Assembly (NCBI GenBank): GCA_903834185.1
Contig: CAILHX010000016.1
Location: 1 to 33,950, forward strand
DNA length: 33,950 nt
Direction: 5' to 3'
From: an uncultured Methylophilaceae bacterium
GTDB taxonomy: Bacteria; Pseudomonadota; Gammaproteobacteria; Burkholderiales; Methylophilaceae
Position numbers and translations under genes: made by a program. The notes under the pieces were generated by a model that worked only from the letters and a program-made list of their open reading frames with translations, did no database searches and was not told the DNA's origin. Positions 8,993-21,238 of the stretch are shown piece by piece. How positions within the stretch are numbered: the first letter of the stretch is position 1; each line of letters begins with the position of its first letter.

Positions 8993-9346
8993 CTAGAAAT
9001 TCAAACCATGCTCGCGGGCTGCGTCGGCCAGTGCCTTAACGCGACCGTGATAACGGAACCCTGAGCGGTCAAACGCTACTTTCTCAATACCTGCTGCCTT
9101 GGCTTTCTCGGCAATACGCTTACCAATGGCTGCCGCTGCTGCAATGTTGCCGCCATTTTTGACCTTGGTACGCACTTCTTTTTCCAGCGTAGATGCACTT
9201 ACCAGCACCTTTTCACCAGCGCCATCAATGATCTGCGCATAGATATGCGTGTTAGTGCGGTGCACGCTCAAACGCGTCACTTTCAACTCGGAAATCTTGG
9301 CGCGGGTTTTGCGCGCACGACGTAAACGTGAATCAGCGATAGTCAT
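8993..9346 (-). CDS. rplR: 50S ribosomal protein L18
   Basis: A 117-residue L18, which together with L5 binds 5S rRNA and fixes the central protuberance. Basic N-terminus [12 protein letters not shown], then [17 protein letters not shown], the [39 protein letters not shown] block and the usual EHGLNF-type ending. Length and position between rplF and rpsE are standard. Confidence 0.98.
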   Translation of the reverse strand: MTIADSRLRRARKTRAKISELKVTRLSVHRTNTHIYAQIIDGAGEKVLVSASTLEKEVRTKVKNGGNIAAAAAIGKRIAEKAKAAGIEKVAFDRSGFRYHGRVKALADAAREHGLNF

Positions 9347-9370
9347 AATAGTCTTTACCTTATTTCAGCC

Positions 9371-9904
9371 TTACTTCTTCTTGGTTTCCTTGATTGCTAC
9401 TACCTCATCGGTGTAGCGCACACCCTTGCCCTTATAAGGCTCAGGACTACGATAAGCACGTACTTGCGCGGCAGTTTGCCCGACTACTTGCTTATCGGCG
9501 CCCTTGAGAATGATTTCCGTCGGAGTTGGTGTTGCCACAGTTACGCCAACAGGCATCTTGTGGTTTACCGGATGCGAATAACCCAACTCAAGATTCAGCG
9601 TATTGCCTTGTGCCGCTGCCTTGTAGCCCACGCCGACCAAAGTCAGCTTACGTTCAAAACCTTCAGACACACCACGCACCATATTGGCAACCAGTGCACG
9701 CACGGTACCTGACATTGCCTGAGAATGCTTGCTGTCATTAGCAGCAATAAATGTGATCGCATCACCTTCGCGGGCTACCGTAACAGCACCACATAACGCC
9801 TGCGACAACTTGCCCAAGGGGCCGCTGATGGCGATCTCCTGATTGGTAATCGACACTTCCACCTTGGCGGGGATAACAACTGGATTTTTAGCAACGCGTG
9901 ACAT
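9371..9904 (-). CDS. rplF: 50S ribosomal protein L6
   Basis: A 177-residue L6 made of two similar alpha/beta domains (about 1-82 and 83-170), typical of a duplicated fold. It starts [17 protein letters not shown], with GPLGKLSQ in domain 1 and the diagnostic [21 protein letters not shown] at the C-terminus. It lies near the sarcin-ricin loop, where elongation factors bind. It is 24 bases before rplR and 11 bases after rpsH. Confidence 0.98.
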   Translation of the reverse strand: MSRVAKNPVVIPAKVEVSITNQEIAISGPLGKLSQALCGAVTVAREGDAITFIAANDSKHSQAMSGTVRALVANMVRGVSEGFERKLTLVGVGYKAAAQGNTLNLELGYSHPVNHKMPVGVTVATPTPTEIILKGADKQVVGQTAAQVRAYRSPEPYKGKGVRYTDEVVAIKETKKK

Positions 9905-9915
9905 GGTTCACCTCA

Positions 9916-10311
9916 TCAAGCCACGACGCACAGCACTTCGCCACCGATGCCGGCTGCGCGCGCTTTGCGATCTGTCATTACACCCTGGGAAGTAGACACA
10001 ATCGCTACACCCAGACCGTTCATGACGGTTGGAATAGCCTCTGTGCCGCGATAAATACGCAACCCAGGGCGACTAACTCGTTCGATACGCTCGATGACTG
10101 GGCGACCGGCATAATACTTGAGACCGATCTCCAGTTGCGGCTTGCCCGCATTTTCTTGTATTGCAAAATCTTCGATATAACCTTCATCCTTAAGCACGCC
10201 AGCGATGGCACTCTTAAGTTTAGATGCAGGCATGGTAATGCGCGGCTTGCTCACCATCTGAGCATTGCGGATGCGCGTTAGCATATCGGCGATAGGATCA
10301 CTCATACTCAT
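9916..10311 (-). CDS. rpsH: 30S ribosomal protein S8
   Basis: A 131-residue S8, a primary 16S rRNA-binding protein of the platform. It shows [18 protein letters not shown] near the start and the C-terminal [27 protein letters not shown] chose the ATG at 10311 ([11 protein letters not shown]) because AGAGGGG lies just upstream; the frame is open for 12 more codons but that extension would be atypical. In E. coli, S8 represses spc translation by binding the rplE start region; I could not confirm such a site here. Thirteen bases separate it from rpsN. Confidence 0.98.
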   Translation of the reverse strand: MSMSDPIADMLTRIRNAQMVSKPRITMPASKLKSAIAGVLKDEGYIEDFAIQENAGKPQLEIGLKYYAGRPVIERIERVSRPGLRIYRGTEAIPTVMNGLGVAIVSTSQGVMTDRKARAAGIGGEVLCVVA

Positions 10312-10324
10312 AGAAATTCCCCTC

Positions 10325-10630
10325 TTACCAGCTCGCCTTAACGACACCCGGCACTTCGCCGCGCATCATCAGATCACGCAGCTTGCTGCGACCAATACCA
10401 AATTTACTGTAAACACCACGCGGACGACCCGTCAAAGCACAACGGTTACGCTGGCGCACCGGGCTTGCGTTACGCGGCAATGCCTGTAATTTGGCACGTG
10501 CTGCATAACGATCTTCCGGACTTGCCTTCACGTTATTGATAACAGCAAACAGCTCAGCGCGTTTTGCCGCATACTTTTTAACTGTGTCGCTACGCTTTTG
10601 TTCGCGTTCTATCATGCACAACTTAGCCAT
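10325..10630 (-). CDS. rpsN: 30S ribosomal protein S14
   Basis: A 101-residue long-form S14 of the 30S head, starting [13 protein letters not shown], with [30 protein letters not shown] and ending VPGVVKASW. It lacks the paired CxxC zinc ligands of the short Gram-positive type, so it is the zinc-independent (C-) form, in contrast to the zinc forms of S4 and L36 in the same cluster. It follows rplE by 5 bases. Confidence 0.98.
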   Translation of the reverse strand: MAKLCMIEREQKRSDTVKKYAAKRAELFAVINNVKASPEDRYAARAKLQALPRNASPVRQRNRCALTGRPRGVYSKFGIGRSKLRDLMMRGEVPGVVKASW

Positions 10631-10635
10631 TTGCC

Positions 10636-11175
10636 TTAGCTCCTGAATGGAAAGCTGAATTCGGCGAGCAATGCGCGCGCTTCATCATCAGTTTTCGCAG
10701 TCGTTGTAATAGTGATATTCATGCCTCGCAGGGCATCCACTTTGTCATAATCAATTTCAGGGAAAATGATTTGCTCTTTAATGCCCATGTTGTAGTTGCC
10801 ACGACCATCGAAAGACTTAGCGGAGATACCGCGGAAGTCACGAATACGCGGAATGGCAACAGTTACCAGACGATCCAGGAATTCATACATACGCTCCTGA
10901 CGTAAAGTAACTTTACAACCCACTGGGTAATTGTCCCGAATCTTGAATCCTGCAATGGACTTGCGTGACAGCGTCACCACAGGCTTTTGCCCTGCGATTT
11001 TCTGCATATCTCCCACCGCATGCTCCATGATCTTCTTGTCGGCAACCGCTTCTCCCACACCCATATTGAGCGTGATCTTCAGGATGCGCGGCACTTGCAT
11101 CACGGACTTGTAACCAAACTTCTCGGTCAAGTTCTTGACAACCGTATCTGTGTATAACTGTTTAAGTCTAGCCAT
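10636..11175 (-). CDS. rplE: 50S ribosomal protein L5
   Basis: A 179-residue L5, a 5S rRNA-binding protein of the central protuberance that contacts the P-site tRNA and S13. Recognisable segments: [84 protein letters not shown] and the C-terminal [12 protein letters not shown]. It starts 9 bases after the rplX stop codon. The rplX-rplE junction is where S8 controls the spc mRNA in E. coli. Confidence 0.99.
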   Translation of the reverse strand: MARLKQLYTDTVVKNLTEKFGYKSVMQVPRILKITLNMGVGEAVADKKIMEHAVGDMQKIAGQKPVVTLSRKSIAGFKIRDNYPVGCKVTLRQERMYEFLDRLVTVAIPRIRDFRGISAKSFDGRGNYNMGIKEQIIFPEIDYDKVDALRGMNITITTTAKTDDEARALLAEFSFPFRS

Positions 11176-11184
11176 GATTATTCC

Positions 11185-11502
11185 TTAGGCATCAACAACT
11201 TCGCCATTGGATTTGAATACGCGCACCTTGCGCCCATCATCCAAAGTTTTGAAACCAACACGGCTTGCTTGTTGTGTTGCACCATTAAAAAGCGCCACGT
11301 TAGAGATATCGAGTGACATTTCCTTCTCTATAATCCCTCCGGCAACACCCTTCATCGGGTTGCCGGCGGTATGACGCTTCACCTTATTAATCCCCTCGAC
11401 CACGACACGGCCTGTAGACAGCACTTCAAGTACCGCGCCACGCTTGCCCTTGTCTTTGCCGGTAGTGACGATCACTTCGTCACCTTTACGTATTTTATTC
11501 AT
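11185..11502 (-). CDS. rplX: 50S ribosomal protein L24
   Basis: A 105-residue L24, an assembly-initiating protein near the exit tunnel. The N-terminal KOW motif is clear ([22 protein letters not shown], residues 3-24), followed by [31 protein letters not shown] and the C-terminal [11 protein letters not shown]. It lies between rplN and rplE, with 9-10 base gaps on both sides. Confidence 0.98.
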   Translation of the reverse strand: MNKIRKGDEVIVTTGKDKGKRGAVLEVLSTGRVVVEGINKVKRHTAGNPMKGVAGGIIEKEMSLDISNVALFNGATQQASRVGFKTLDDGRKVRVFKSNGEVVDA

Positions 11503-11512
11503 CGCCTGTTCC

Positions 11513-11881
11513 TTACAAGACTTCGGGTGCCAGTGACACGATCTTCATGAAGCGCTCAGTACGCAACTCACGAGTAACTGGTCCGAAGATACGTGTGCCG
11601 ATAGGCTCGAGCTTATTGTTCAGCAATACCGCAGCGTTGCTGTCGAATTTCACCAAAGAGCCATCAGGACGACGTACGCCCTTCACAGTGCGAACCACCA
11701 CGGCGCTATATACTTCACCTTTTTTTACACGACCACGCGGCGCAGCATCTTTAATGCTGACCTTGATCACATCGCCTATGCTCGCATAGCGACGTCTGGA
11801 GCCACCTAAAACCTTGATGCACTGAACTTCACGTGCACCAGTGTTATCGGCAACCTCTAAACGGGATTGCATTTGAATCAT
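11513..11881 (-). CDS. rplN: 50S ribosomal protein L14
   Basis: A 122-residue L14, a five-stranded barrel that binds 23S rRNA and forms bridges B5 and B8 to the small subunit. It starts [19 protein letters not shown] and has [47 protein letters not shown] and the ending IVSLAPEVL. It is the first gene of the spc set. The 159-base gap upstream carries a promoter and leader structures, as in E. coli where the S10 and spc operons also divide between rpsQ and rplN. Confidence 0.99.
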   Translation of the reverse strand: MIQMQSRLEVADNTGAREVQCIKVLGGSRRRYASIGDVIKVSIKDAAPRGRVKKGEVYSAVVVRTVKGVRRPDGSLVKFDSNAAVLLNNKLEPIGTRIFGPVTRELRTERFMKIVSLAPEVL

Positions 11882-11983
11882 GAAATTTCTCCAACTTAAT
11901 CCGTCAAAACTCGGCTATACGAAAATCGTTTTCTTGCCGATACGGTCAGTATTGGGGTGCTAGCTTTAAGAGCACCAACAAAG
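11882..11983 (-). promoter_or_regulatory. Predicted spc-operon 5' leader with two hairpins
   Basis: This is the transcribed spacer expected downstream of the promoter at 11990-12019. On the minus strand it can form GGTGCT/AGCACC with a 9-base loop. Closer to rplN it can form a nested structure in which TCGGC pairs with GCCGA around ACGA-TTT-TCGT. GTTGGAG, the likely Shine-Dalgarno, follows just before the rplN start. Whether any r-protein binds here is unknown. Confidence 0.4.
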
Positions 11984-11989
11984 CCGACG

Positions 11990-12019
11990 ATACTAACTTA
12001 AAAAACCTTGTGTAGTCAA
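11990..12019 (-). promoter_or_regulatory. Candidate spc-operon promoter
   Basis: TTGACT (12014-12019) and TAGTAT (11990-11995) on the minus strand are separated by 18 bases, in the largest gap of the S10-spc region. The following bases CGTCGGC are GC-rich, as expected for a promoter under stringent control. The position matches the E. coli spc promoter (between rpsQ and rplN). Confidence 0.6.
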
Positions 12020-12040
12020 GCAAAACCAACTGTAACTTGC

Positions 12041-12442
12041 TTAAAGCGCCTGACCTTTTTCCAAAACTTTAGCCACCACCCAGGTTTTGGTGCGTGACAG
12101 AGGACGGCTTTCTTCAATTACAACCAAATCACCTTCATGGCACTGGTTGGTCTCATCATGCGCATGAAACTTGTTTGAACGGCGCATCACCTTACCGTAA
12201 AGCGGGTGCTTCACCACTCGCTCAACCAGCACCGTCACTGTTTTGTCCATCTTGTCGCTGACCACACGACCGGTCGCAGTGCGCACCACCTTGTTTGTCT
12301 TAACCTTGGCTACTGGTTTAGCTACCTTGGCTTTGACAACTTTTGGTTTAGCAACCTTGGCTTCTACAGCTTTTTTTTGTTCTGCTTTGGTTTCAGCAGC
12401 CTTTTTTGGTGCTGCCTTCTTTGTTTCTTTGGCTTCAGCCAT
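12041..12442 (-). CDS. rpsQ: 30S ribosomal protein S17 with a long Lys/Ala-rich N-terminal extension
   Basis: A 133-residue protein. Residues about 51-133 are a normal S17 (OB fold: [62 protein letters not shown]), a primary 16S rRNA-binding protein of the 30S body. Residues 1-50 are an added low-complexity tail made almost only of Lys, Ala, Val, Glu, Thr and Pro, with repeated AKVAKP units. S17 is usually 80-90 residues. The ATG has GGGGG 7 bases upstream. No internal ATG occurs just before the S17 core (a GTG start inside the tail cannot be excluded), so the long form is the simplest reading. The tail could add rRNA contacts. Confidence 0.95.
   Translation of the reverse strand: MAEAKETKKAAPKKAAETKAEQKKAVEAKVAKPKVVKAKVAKPVAKVKTNKVVRTATGRVVSDKMDKTVTVLVERVVKHPLYGKVMRRSNKFHAHDETNQCHEGDLVVIEESRPLSRTKTWVVAKVLEKGQAL
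12315..12363 (-). repeat. Internal tandem duplication in the rpsQ extension
   Basis: A 19-base segment (GGTTTAGCTACCTTGGCTT on the plus strand, 12315-12333) recurs at 12345-12363 with one mismatch and a 30-base period. It encodes the two AKVAKP units of the S17 tail. This suggests that the extension grew by slippage or short duplication. Confidence 0.7.
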
Positions 12443-12453
12443 ATTGACCCCCG

Positions 12454-12648
12454 TTATGCTTGCCTGGCTTTTTGAGCCAGAATGGTGCGAACACGCGCAA
12501 TGTCGCGACGCACTTTTCCAATTTGATCCACTTTAGCTAGTTGCTGAGTCGCCACTTGCATGCGTAATGAGAATTGCGCACGCAGCAGATCGATCAATTC
12601 GCTTTTCAGATCGCTTTCAGATTTTGCTCTTAATTCAGCAGCCTTCAT
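12454..12648 (-). CDS. rpmC: 50S ribosomal protein L29
   Basis: A 64-residue two-helix protein next to the nascent-chain exit, near the SRP and trigger-factor docking site. It begins [31 protein letters not shown] and has the conserved [11 protein letters not shown]. Length is normal. It lies 2 bases after rplP and 11 bases before rpsQ. Confidence 0.98.
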   Translation of the reverse strand: MKAAELRAKSESDLKSELIDLLRAQFSLRMQVATQQLAKVDQIGKVRRDIARVRTILAQKARQA

Positions 12649-12650
12649 GA

Positions 12651-13067
12651 TTAACTCCCTATGTGACGGCTAGCAAAAGCCGTAGGAATCGGCAGTTTAG
12701 CCGCCGCAAGCTTGAATGCCTCGCGTGCCAGTTCTTCTGTCACGCCATCCATTTCATATAACATTTTTCCCGGCTGGATCTGGGCAACGTAGTACTCGGT
12801 ACTACCTTTACCATTACCCATACGCACTTCAGCCGGTTTCTTGGAAATAGGCTGATCAGGGAAAATACGGATCCATACGCGACCACCACGTTTGATATGG
12901 CGAGTCATCACTCGACGCGCCGCTTCAATCTGACGTGCGGTCAGACGACCACGACCTATCGCTTTCAGGCCGTATTCACCGAAACTCACTTTATTGCCGG
13001 TCGTTGCAATGCCTTTGTTACGGCCCTTCTGCATCTTGCGGTATTTTTGTCTAGCTGGCTGCAGCAT
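12651..13067 (-). CDS. rplP: 50S ribosomal protein L16
   Basis: A 138-residue L16, which helps position A-site tRNA and organises the peptidyl transferase region. Conserved parts: [74 protein letters not shown] and [23 protein letters not shown]. The start codon lies inside rpsC: the two genes overlap by 17 bases in different frames, which implies translational coupling. Confidence 0.99.
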   Translation of the reverse strand: MLQPARQKYRKMQKGRNKGIATTGNKVSFGEYGLKAIGRGRLTARQIEAARRVMTRHIKRGGRVWIRIFPDQPISKKPAEVRMGNGKGSTEYYVAQIQPGKMLYEMDGVTEELAREAFKLAAAKLPIPTAFASRHIGS

Positions 13068-13788
13068 TTTTTACTCCTGATTTTCTTGTCTTTTTCTCAG
13101 GCTCGGGTGCAGCAACTGGTGCAACCGCCGGTACAGCAGCAGTCGCGAGTTGCTCGTTCTTACCCACAATCTCACCCTTGAATACCCAGACCTTGATACC
13201 GATGATGCCGTAGGTAGTACTTGCCTCAGCCACGCCATAATCTATATCGGCACGCAATGTATGCAATGGCACACGGCCTTCGCGATACCATTCGGTACGG
13301 GCGATTTCAATCCCGTTCAATCTGCCGGCGCTCATGATCTTGATCCCTTGAGCACCCAGACGCATCGCGTTTTGCATCGCGCGCTTCATTGCACGACGGA
13401 ACATCACGCGCTTTTCCAGTTGCTGGGCAATATTTTCAGCAATCAGCGTTGCATCGATTTCAGGTTTCCGTATCTCTTCGATGTTGAGATGCACCGGCAC
13501 CCCCATCATTTTCTGCAAAGTAGAACGCAACGTTTCGATATCTTCACCCTTCTTACCGATCACGATGCCTGGACGAGCACTATAAATCGTGATCTTGGCA
13601 TTCTTTGCCGGACGCTCGATCAGAATCTTGCTCACAGCGGCATGTGCCAGTTTCTTTTTCAGGTAATCACGCACCTTGATGTCCGCTTGCAGCATGGCCG
13701 GGAAATTCTTGCTATTGGCATACCAGCGTGAAGTCCAGTTCTTTTGTACTGCCAGGCGGAAGCCTGTTGGATGGATCTTTTGTCCCAT
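13051..13788 (-). CDS. rpsC: 30S ribosomal protein S3
   Basis: A 245-residue S3 of the 30S head that lines the mRNA entry channel with S4 and S5. It starts [18 protein letters not shown], has a KH type II domain (about 40-110) with the VIGKKGED loop, and a C-terminal domain ending in [11 protein letters not shown]-like sequence. The last 30 residues are an Ala/Pro/Val-rich, basic tail (about 216-245), longer than in E. coli (233 residues in total) but common in betaproteobacteria. The 3' end overlaps rplP by 17 bases. Confidence 0.99.
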   Translation of the reverse strand: MGQKIHPTGFRLAVQKNWTSRWYANSKNFPAMLQADIKVRDYLKKKLAHAAVSKILIERPAKNAKITIYSARPGIVIGKKGEDIETLRSTLQKMMGVPVHLNIEEIRKPEIDATLIAENIAQQLEKRVMFRRAMKRAMQNAMRLGAQGIKIMSAGRLNGIEIARTEWYREGRVPLHTLRADIDYGVAEASTTYGIIGIKVWVFKGEIVGKNEQLATAAVPAVAPVAAPEPEKKTRKSGVKNAAAS

Positions 13789-13793
13789 ATTCT

Positions 13794-14123
13794 TTAGTCT
13801 CCGACCATAACGGTAATGTGGCAGGTCGGCTTGATAATGCGACCAGCGCGGCCTTTTGCTCGCGGACGAATACGTCTTAGAACCGTACCCTTGTCCACGT
13901 AAATTGTGGTGACCTTCAACTCATCAATGTCTGCGCCTTCGTTATGCTCGGCATTAGCAATCGCGGACTCAACCACGCGCTTGATAATGTCTGCACCCTT
14001 CTTGGGACAGAATGTGAGAATGCTAAGTGCGTGCTCTACTTTCTTGCCACGCACCAAATCAGCTACCAGCCTTGCCTTTTGAGGGGACAGGTGGACTCCT
14101 TTTAATACTGCGGATACATTCAT
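13794..14123 (-). CDS. rplV: 50S ribosomal protein L22
   Basis: A 109-residue L22 whose extended hairpin lines the exit tunnel. It shows [29 protein letters not shown], the [24 protein letters not shown] block and the tunnel loop [21 protein letters not shown] chose the ATG at 14123 rather than the one at 14129, because AGGAG lies 8 bases before the former and only 2 before the latter. Gaps to rpsS and rpsC are 5-11 bases. Confidence 0.97.
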   Translation of the reverse strand: MNVSAVLKGVHLSPQKARLVADLVRGKKVEHALSILTFCPKKGADIIKRVVESAIANAEHNEGADIDELKVTTIYVDKGTVLRRIRPRAKGRAGRIIKPTCHITVMVGD

Positions 14124-14134
14124 CGTCATCGCTC

Positions 14135-14413
14135 CTACTTCTTAACTACTTTTCTATCGGCTGCATGACCCCTGAATGTGCGGGTCAGGGCAAACTCACC
14201 CAGTTTGTGACCAACCATATTTTCCGAGATCAGCACAGGGATGTGCTGCTTGCCGTTGTGAACCGCAATCGTGAGACCAACAAAATCCGGAAGCACCGTA
14301 GAACGGCGTGACCAGGTTTTGATAGGACGACGATCCTTGTTTGCGCTGGCAGTTTCCACCTTTTTGACCAGATGTGAATCTACGAACGGACCTTTTTTTA
14401 CTGAACGAGCCAT
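14135..14413 (-). CDS. rpsS: 30S ribosomal protein S19
   Basis: A 92-residue S19, a head protein contacting S13 and intersubunit bridge B1a. It begins [20 protein letters not shown], followed by [29 protein letters not shown] and [21 protein letters not shown]. Length and order (rplB-rpsS-rplV) are standard. Confidence 0.99.
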   Translation of the reverse strand: MARSVKKGPFVDSHLVKKVETASANKDRRPIKTWSRRSTVLPDFVGLTIAVHNGKQHIPVLISENMVGHKLGEFALTRTFRGHAADRKVVKK

Positions 14414-14418
14414 GTTGA

Positions 14419-15252
14419 TTACCTCTTACCAGATGGACGACGGCTTACGCGCATATTGTCTGTCCGCTTGTTGTTACGTGTACGATAACCCTTGGTTGGG
14501 GTTCCCCATGGGCTGACCGGGTTCATACCGGCTGCAGTACGACCTTCACCACCACCGTGCGGGTGATCAACCGGGTTCATCACCACACCGCGCACCGTCG
14601 GACGTACACCGCGCCAACGCATGGCACCGGCTTTACCAATGGAACGCAAGGAATGCTCTTCGTTGCCTACTTCGCCTATGGTTGCTTTGCAGTCAACGTG
14701 CACGCGTCTTACTTCGCCGGAACGCAAACGCAATTGTGCGTAACTACCTTCCCTGGCCAGCAACTGGATGGAAGTGCCTGCGGAACGAGCCAACTGCGCG
14801 CCCTTCCCTGGCATCAACTCTACACAGTGGATGGTGCTACCGACTGGAATGTTACGTAGCGGCAAAGCATTACCTACCTTGATCGGAGAATCAGCACCCG
14901 AGATCAGCTGTGCACCGGCAGCAATACTGCGTGGCGCGATGATGTATCTACGCTCTCCGTCGGCATAGCACAACAGTGCCAGATGCGCGCTACGGTTCGG
15001 ATCGTATTCGATACGCTCAACGGTCGCGGGGATTCCATCCTTGTTGCGACGGAAATCCACAATACGGTAATGCTGCTTGTGACCACCACCCTGATGACGA
15101 ATGGTGATGTGACCGTTGTTGTTGCGGCCTGCCTTTTTGCTTTGTTTTTCCAAAAGCGGTGCATAAGGCGCACCTTTATGCAGACCTGGGGTTACTACCT
15201 TGATTACCGCGCGACGACCGGGGGAAGTCGGCTTGACTTTAATCAGTGCCAT
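14419..15252 (-). CDS. rplB: 50S ribosomal protein L2
   Basis: A 277-residue L2, one of the most conserved large-subunit proteins, required for subunit association and peptidyl transfer. An OB-like domain and an SH3-like domain are preceded by the N-terminal segment [19 protein letters not shown]. The hallmark is the glycine/histidine block [18 protein letters not shown] (about 222-239), which contains the histidine that approaches the peptidyl transferase centre. It ends with a basic tail (VSRRPSGKR). It lies 10 bases after rplW. Confidence 0.99.
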   Translation of the reverse strand: MALIKVKPTSPGRRAVIKVVTPGLHKGAPYAPLLEKQSKKAGRNNNGHITIRHQGGGHKQHYRIVDFRRNKDGIPATVERIEYDPNRSAHLALLCYADGERRYIIAPRSIAAGAQLISGADSPIKVGNALPLRNIPVGSTIHCVELMPGKGAQLARSAGTSIQLLAREGSYAQLRLRSGEVRRVHVDCKATIGEVGNEEHSLRSIGKAGAMRWRGVRPTVRGVVMNPVDHPHGGGEGRTAAGMNPVSPWGTPTKGYRTRNNKRTDNMRVSRRPSGKR

Positions 15253-15262
15253 TTTTCTCTCC

Positions 15263-15574
15263 TTATTCGCCAGCCGCGAAGTTGATTTCTTGACCAGGCT
15301 TGAGGCTTACATACGCCTTTTTCCAATCCTGACGGCTACCCATACTGCGACCAAAACGCTTGGTTTTACCCTTGACGTTGATCACGCTCACTTCATTCAC
15401 TTCCACCTTGAACAAGAGCTCTACCGCACCCTTGATTTCGAGCTTGGTGGCATCCGTGCGTACCTTGAAAGCGATCTGCTGATGCATATCAGCCAGACGT
15501 GTCGCTTTTTCGGTAATTTGTGGAGCCAGGATCACTTGCAGCAAACGCTCTTGGCTTATAGATTTCGTCTTCAT
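15263..15574 (-). CDS. rplW: 50S ribosomal protein L23
   Basis: A 103-residue L23 at the tunnel exit, the docking site for trigger factor and SRP. Typical segments are [52 protein letters not shown] and the C-terminal [17 protein letters not shown]. The start overlaps the rplD stop by 4 bases (ATGA), so translation of the two is coupled. Confidence 0.98.
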   Translation of the reverse strand: MKTKSISQERLLQVILAPQITEKATRLADMHQQIAFKVRTDATKLEIKGAVELLFKVEVNEVSVINVKGKTKRFGRSMGSRQDWKKAYVSLKPGQEINFAAGE

Positions 15575-16197
15575 GCCAGCATCTCCTCAAGCTTCTTGAC
15601 TGCTGCCTTGGTCGCAATCACCCGAGGGAAACGTACCAGACTTACTGGATCGGCGTGTTGCGCCTCGATAACGAGCACATGCGGCAAGTTACGGGCAGAC
15701 AAAAACAGGTTTTCATTAAATGCATCGGTCAACACCAGCACACCTTCCGTGCAGCCCATAACCTTGATCTTGTCAGCCATCAGCTTGGTTTTTGGAGCAT
15801 CAATCACAAACTCCTCCACCACTGACAAACGGTCCTGACGTACCAACTCGGACAGGATGGATTGCATCCCGGCGCGATACATTTTTTTGTTGAGCTTCTG
15901 ACTGAAGTTTTCATCAGGCGTATTTGGGAAAATACGACCGCCTCCGCGCCACAAAGGACTTGAAGTCATACCGGCACGAGCACGGCCAGTACCTTTCTGA
16001 TTGAAAGGCTTCTTGGTGCTGTGATGCACTTCTTCACGATCTTTTTGCTTGCGGGTGCCGGTACGGGCATTGGCCATGTAGGCCGTAACCACTTGATGCA
16101 CCAGAGCCTCGTTGAACTCGCGGCCAAAGGTCACTTCCGACACTTCGACGCTAGTCTTGGCAGCTTTGCCATTGTTATCTGTCATGTTGATCTTCAT
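15571..16197 (-). CDS. rplD: 50S ribosomal protein L4
   Basis: A 208-residue L4 with a tunnel-reaching loop (about residues 50-95: [28 protein letters not shown]) and a globular alpha/beta domain. In E. coli, L4 also represses the S10 operon by binding its leader and stimulating attenuation. Here the only leader-like structure is upstream of rplC (hairpin 16867-16888). The start ATG overlaps the rplC stop by one base (TAATG); a second ATG four codons later is possible. Confidence 0.98.
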   Translation of the reverse strand: MKINMTDNNGKAAKTSVEVSEVTFGREFNEALVHQVVTAYMANARTGTRKQKDREEVHHSTKKPFNQKGTGRARAGMTSSPLWRGGGRIFPNTPDENFSQKLNKKMYRAGMQSILSELVRQDRLSVVEEFVIDAPKTKLMADKIKVMGCTEGVLVLTDAFNENLFLSARNLPHVLVIEAQHADPVSLVRFPRVIATKAAVKKLEEMLA

Positions 16198-16841
16198 TAT
16201 GCCCCCGCTTTCACTGCTGGACGCACGATCACGTTACCGCCTTTGGAACCGGGAACAGCACCCTTGATCAGCAGCAGATTGCGTTCGATATCCACACGCA
16301 CAACTTCCAGATTCTGCACGGTACGTTTGACATCACCGAGGTGACCCGTCATGCGCTTACCGGGAAACACACGACCAGGATCCTGGTTCATGCCGATTGA
16401 GCCCGGTACATTGTGCGATTTGGAGTTACCGTGGGTTGCACGGTTAGAACTGAAATGGTGACGTTTGATCACGCCGGCGTAACCCTTACCCAGAGTGGTA
16501 CCAGTAACATCAACCATTTGTCCTACCTGAAAGGTTGCTACGGTGACTTCGCCACCAGCAGCAAGATTAGCCAGCACTTCAGCGGTTACGGGAAATTCAT
16601 GCACACCTCGACCAGCGGTAACCCCGGCTTTGGCGAAATGACCCGCCATTGCTTTGGTTACGCGGCTTGCGCGGCGCTCACCGTAAGTGACTTGGACGGC
16701 AGTGTAGCCGTCGCTGTCTAGAGATTTAATCTGCGTCACACGGTTGGGCGAAACTTCCAGCACTGTTACCGGGATGCTAGTACCATCATCGGTAAAAACG
16801 CGGGTCATGCCAACCTTGCGACCTACAAGCCCTAAGCTCAT
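16197..16841 (-). CDS. rplC: 50S ribosomal protein L3
   Basis: A 214-residue L3, an assembly-initiating protein whose extensions reach the peptidyl transferase centre. It begins [20 protein letters not shown] and has the conserved loop [20 protein letters not shown], with the Gln (about 155) that PrmB methylates in enterobacteria. I chose the ATG at 16841, which has AAGGAA 7 bases upstream; a TTG eight codons earlier would be atypical. It is the first gene after a strong promoter at 16907-16935. Confidence 0.99.
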   Translation of the reverse strand: MSLGLVGRKVGMTRVFTDDGTSIPVTVLEVSPNRVTQIKSLDSDGYTAVQVTYGERRASRVTKAMAGHFAKAGVTAGRGVHEFPVTAEVLANLAAGGEVTVATFQVGQMVDVTGTTLGKGYAGVIKRHHFSSNRATHGNSKSHNVPGSIGMNQDPGRVFPGKRMTGHLGDVKRTVQNLEVVRVDIERNLLLIKGAVPGSKGGNVIVRPAVKAGA

Positions 16842-16866
16842 GGTCGTTTCCTTATTAAAATCCAAG

Positions 16867-16888
16867 GGCCAGTTTCGATTGACTGGCC
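16867..16888 (-). promoter_or_regulatory. Hairpin in the rplC leader
   Basis: A perfect 7-base stem (GGCCAGT at 16867-16873 and ACTGGCC at 16882-16888) with an 8-base loop lies between the S10-type promoter and the rplC start. The downstream minus-strand sequence (CTTGGATTTT) is too poor in U to call a terminator. It may be an RNA control element (for L4 or L3) or simply a stabilising stem. Confidence 0.45.
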
Positions 16889-16906
16889 TGTTTGCGAAAG
16901 GGCGCG

Positions 16907-16935
16907 ATTATATCCCGCCCCCCTTAAAATTACAA
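16907..16935 (-). promoter_or_regulatory. Strong candidate promoter for rplC and downstream S10 genes
   Basis: A perfect TATAAT (16907-16912) and TTGTAA (16930-16935) are spaced by exactly 17 bases on the minus strand, in the 137-base gap between rpsJ and rplC. The -10 is followed by CGCGCCC, a GC-rich discriminator typical of ppGpp-controlled promoters. The predicted start near 16900 leaves a leader of about 59 bases. In E. coli the S10 promoter lies ahead of rpsJ instead. Confidence 0.7.
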
Positions 16936-16978
16936 TTAAAACTGCGTTAATACTTACTACGAATGCAAAAACAGTTAC

Positions 16979-17287
16979 TTACAGCTTGATTTCTACGTCA
17001 ACACCAGCCGGAAGATCAAGCTTCATCAGCGCATCTACCGTCTTGTCGGTAGGGTCGAGAATGTCCATCAGGCGCAAATGTGTACGAATTTCAAACTGAT
17101 CACGTGAAGTCTTGTTGACGTGCGGCGAACGCAAAATATCGAAACGCTCGATACGTGTAGGCAACGGCACCGGGCCTTTGACTACTGCGCCGGTACGTTT
17201 GGCGGTTTCAACGATTTCTTGTGCAGATTGATCTATCAAACGATAGTCAAAGGCTTTCAGGCGAATACGGATTTTTTGACTTTGCAT
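16979..17287 (-). CDS. rpsJ: 30S ribosomal protein S10 (NusE)
   Basis: A 102-residue S10, a head protein that also acts as NusE in antitermination complexes with NusB and binds NusG. Motifs: [59 protein letters not shown] and the C-terminal [12 protein letters not shown]. The ATG at 17287 is preceded by GGGA; the frame extends upstream to a TTG inside the terminator's T tract, which I reject. It is isolated: a strong terminator lies 29 bases upstream and a new promoter lies downstream, so its own transcription source is unclear. Confidence 0.98.
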   Translation of the reverse strand: MQSQKIRIRLKAFDYRLIDQSAQEIVETAKRTGAVVKGPVPLPTRIERFDILRSPHVNKTSRDQFEIRTHLRLMDILDPTDKTVDALMKLDLPAGVDVEIKL

Positions 17288-17318
17288 AATTTTTCCCAAA
17301 GAGCGTTTTTCAAAGAAC

Positions 17319-17347
17319 AAAAAGGCAGACCGCTACGGTCTGCCTTT
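17319..17347 (-). terminator. Strong intrinsic terminator after tuf
   Basis: A perfect 12-base stem (AAAGGCAGACCG/CGGTCTGCCTTT, 17321-17332 and 17336-17347) with a 3-base loop. On the minus strand it runs into TTTTTG (complement of 17319-17323). It begins 12 bases after the tuf stop codon and ends about 30 bases before the rpsJ start. It should end the str operon, fully or partly. Confidence 0.9.
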
Positions 17348-17358
17348 CAAGTTAAATC

Positions 17359-18549
<1,191 letters not shown>

Positions 18550-18584
18550 GATCGATTTCCCCTTCTGCTAATTGGTGAGTTTGA

Positions 18585-20675
<2,091 letters not shown>

Positions 20676-20738
20676 AGGAATTACCTTTTTGTTTTATATA
20701 ATTAAACTAATATTTAGCAAACTGAACAGAGTCTAAAA

Positions 20739-21209
20739 TTAGAAGCGGAAATGCGAGAATGCCTTGTTGGCTTCTGCCATACGGTGCACTTCTTCACGTT
20801 TCTTCATCGCCGACCCACGGCCTTCGGAAGCTTCAACCAGCTCAGCAGCCAGACGCAATCCCATTGACTTTTCGCCACGCTTGCGCGCTGCATCGCGCAA
20901 CCAGCGCATGGCCAATGCGGTACGGCGTGAAGGACGCACTTCTACAGGAACCTGATAGTTGGCACCACCGACACGCCGACTCTTCACTTCCACCAGCGGA
21001 CGCAGATTGCTGATCGCCAGATTGAACACTTCCAGCGGATCCTTGCTGGCTTTTTGCGTGACTTGGTCGAATGCGCCATAAAGAATGCGCTCGGCCACAG
21101 ACTTCTTGCCACCGGTCATCAGTACGTTAACGAACTTGGAGACTTCTTGGCTACCGAATTTAGGGTCGGGAAGAATGTCGCGTTTGGGAACTTCTCTGCG
21201 TCTTGGCAT
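20739..21209 (-). CDS. rpsG: 30S ribosomal protein S7
   Basis: A 156-residue S7, the nucleating protein of the 30S head near the E site. It begins [20 protein letters not shown] and has [53 protein letters not shown] and [15 protein letters not shown]. In E. coli, S7 represses str translation by binding the rpsL-rpsG junction; here that spacer is only 29 bases, and I did not identify a target. Confidence 0.99.
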   Translation of the reverse strand: MPRRREVPKRDILPDPKFGSQEVSKFVNVLMTGGKKSVAERILYGAFDQVTQKASKDPLEVFNLAISNLRPLVEVKSRRVGGANYQVPVEVRPSRRTALAMRWLRDAARKRGEKSMGLRLAAELVEASEGRGSAMKKREEVHRMAEANKAFSHFRF

Positions 21210-21238
21210 GGGAATATAACCTCAGATTGAAACAGCGA

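Noticed and set aside
17288-17320. Longer rpsJ start (TTG, 11 codons upstream)
   Set aside because: It would begin in the T tract of the terminator and is not part of the S10 family; the ATG at 17287 has its own GGGA.
20693-20720. TTGCTA-16-TATAAA as a fusA promoter
   Set aside because: The spacer is AT-rich, so chance matches are likely, and the resulting leader would be only about 10 bases, overlapping the Shine-Dalgarno.
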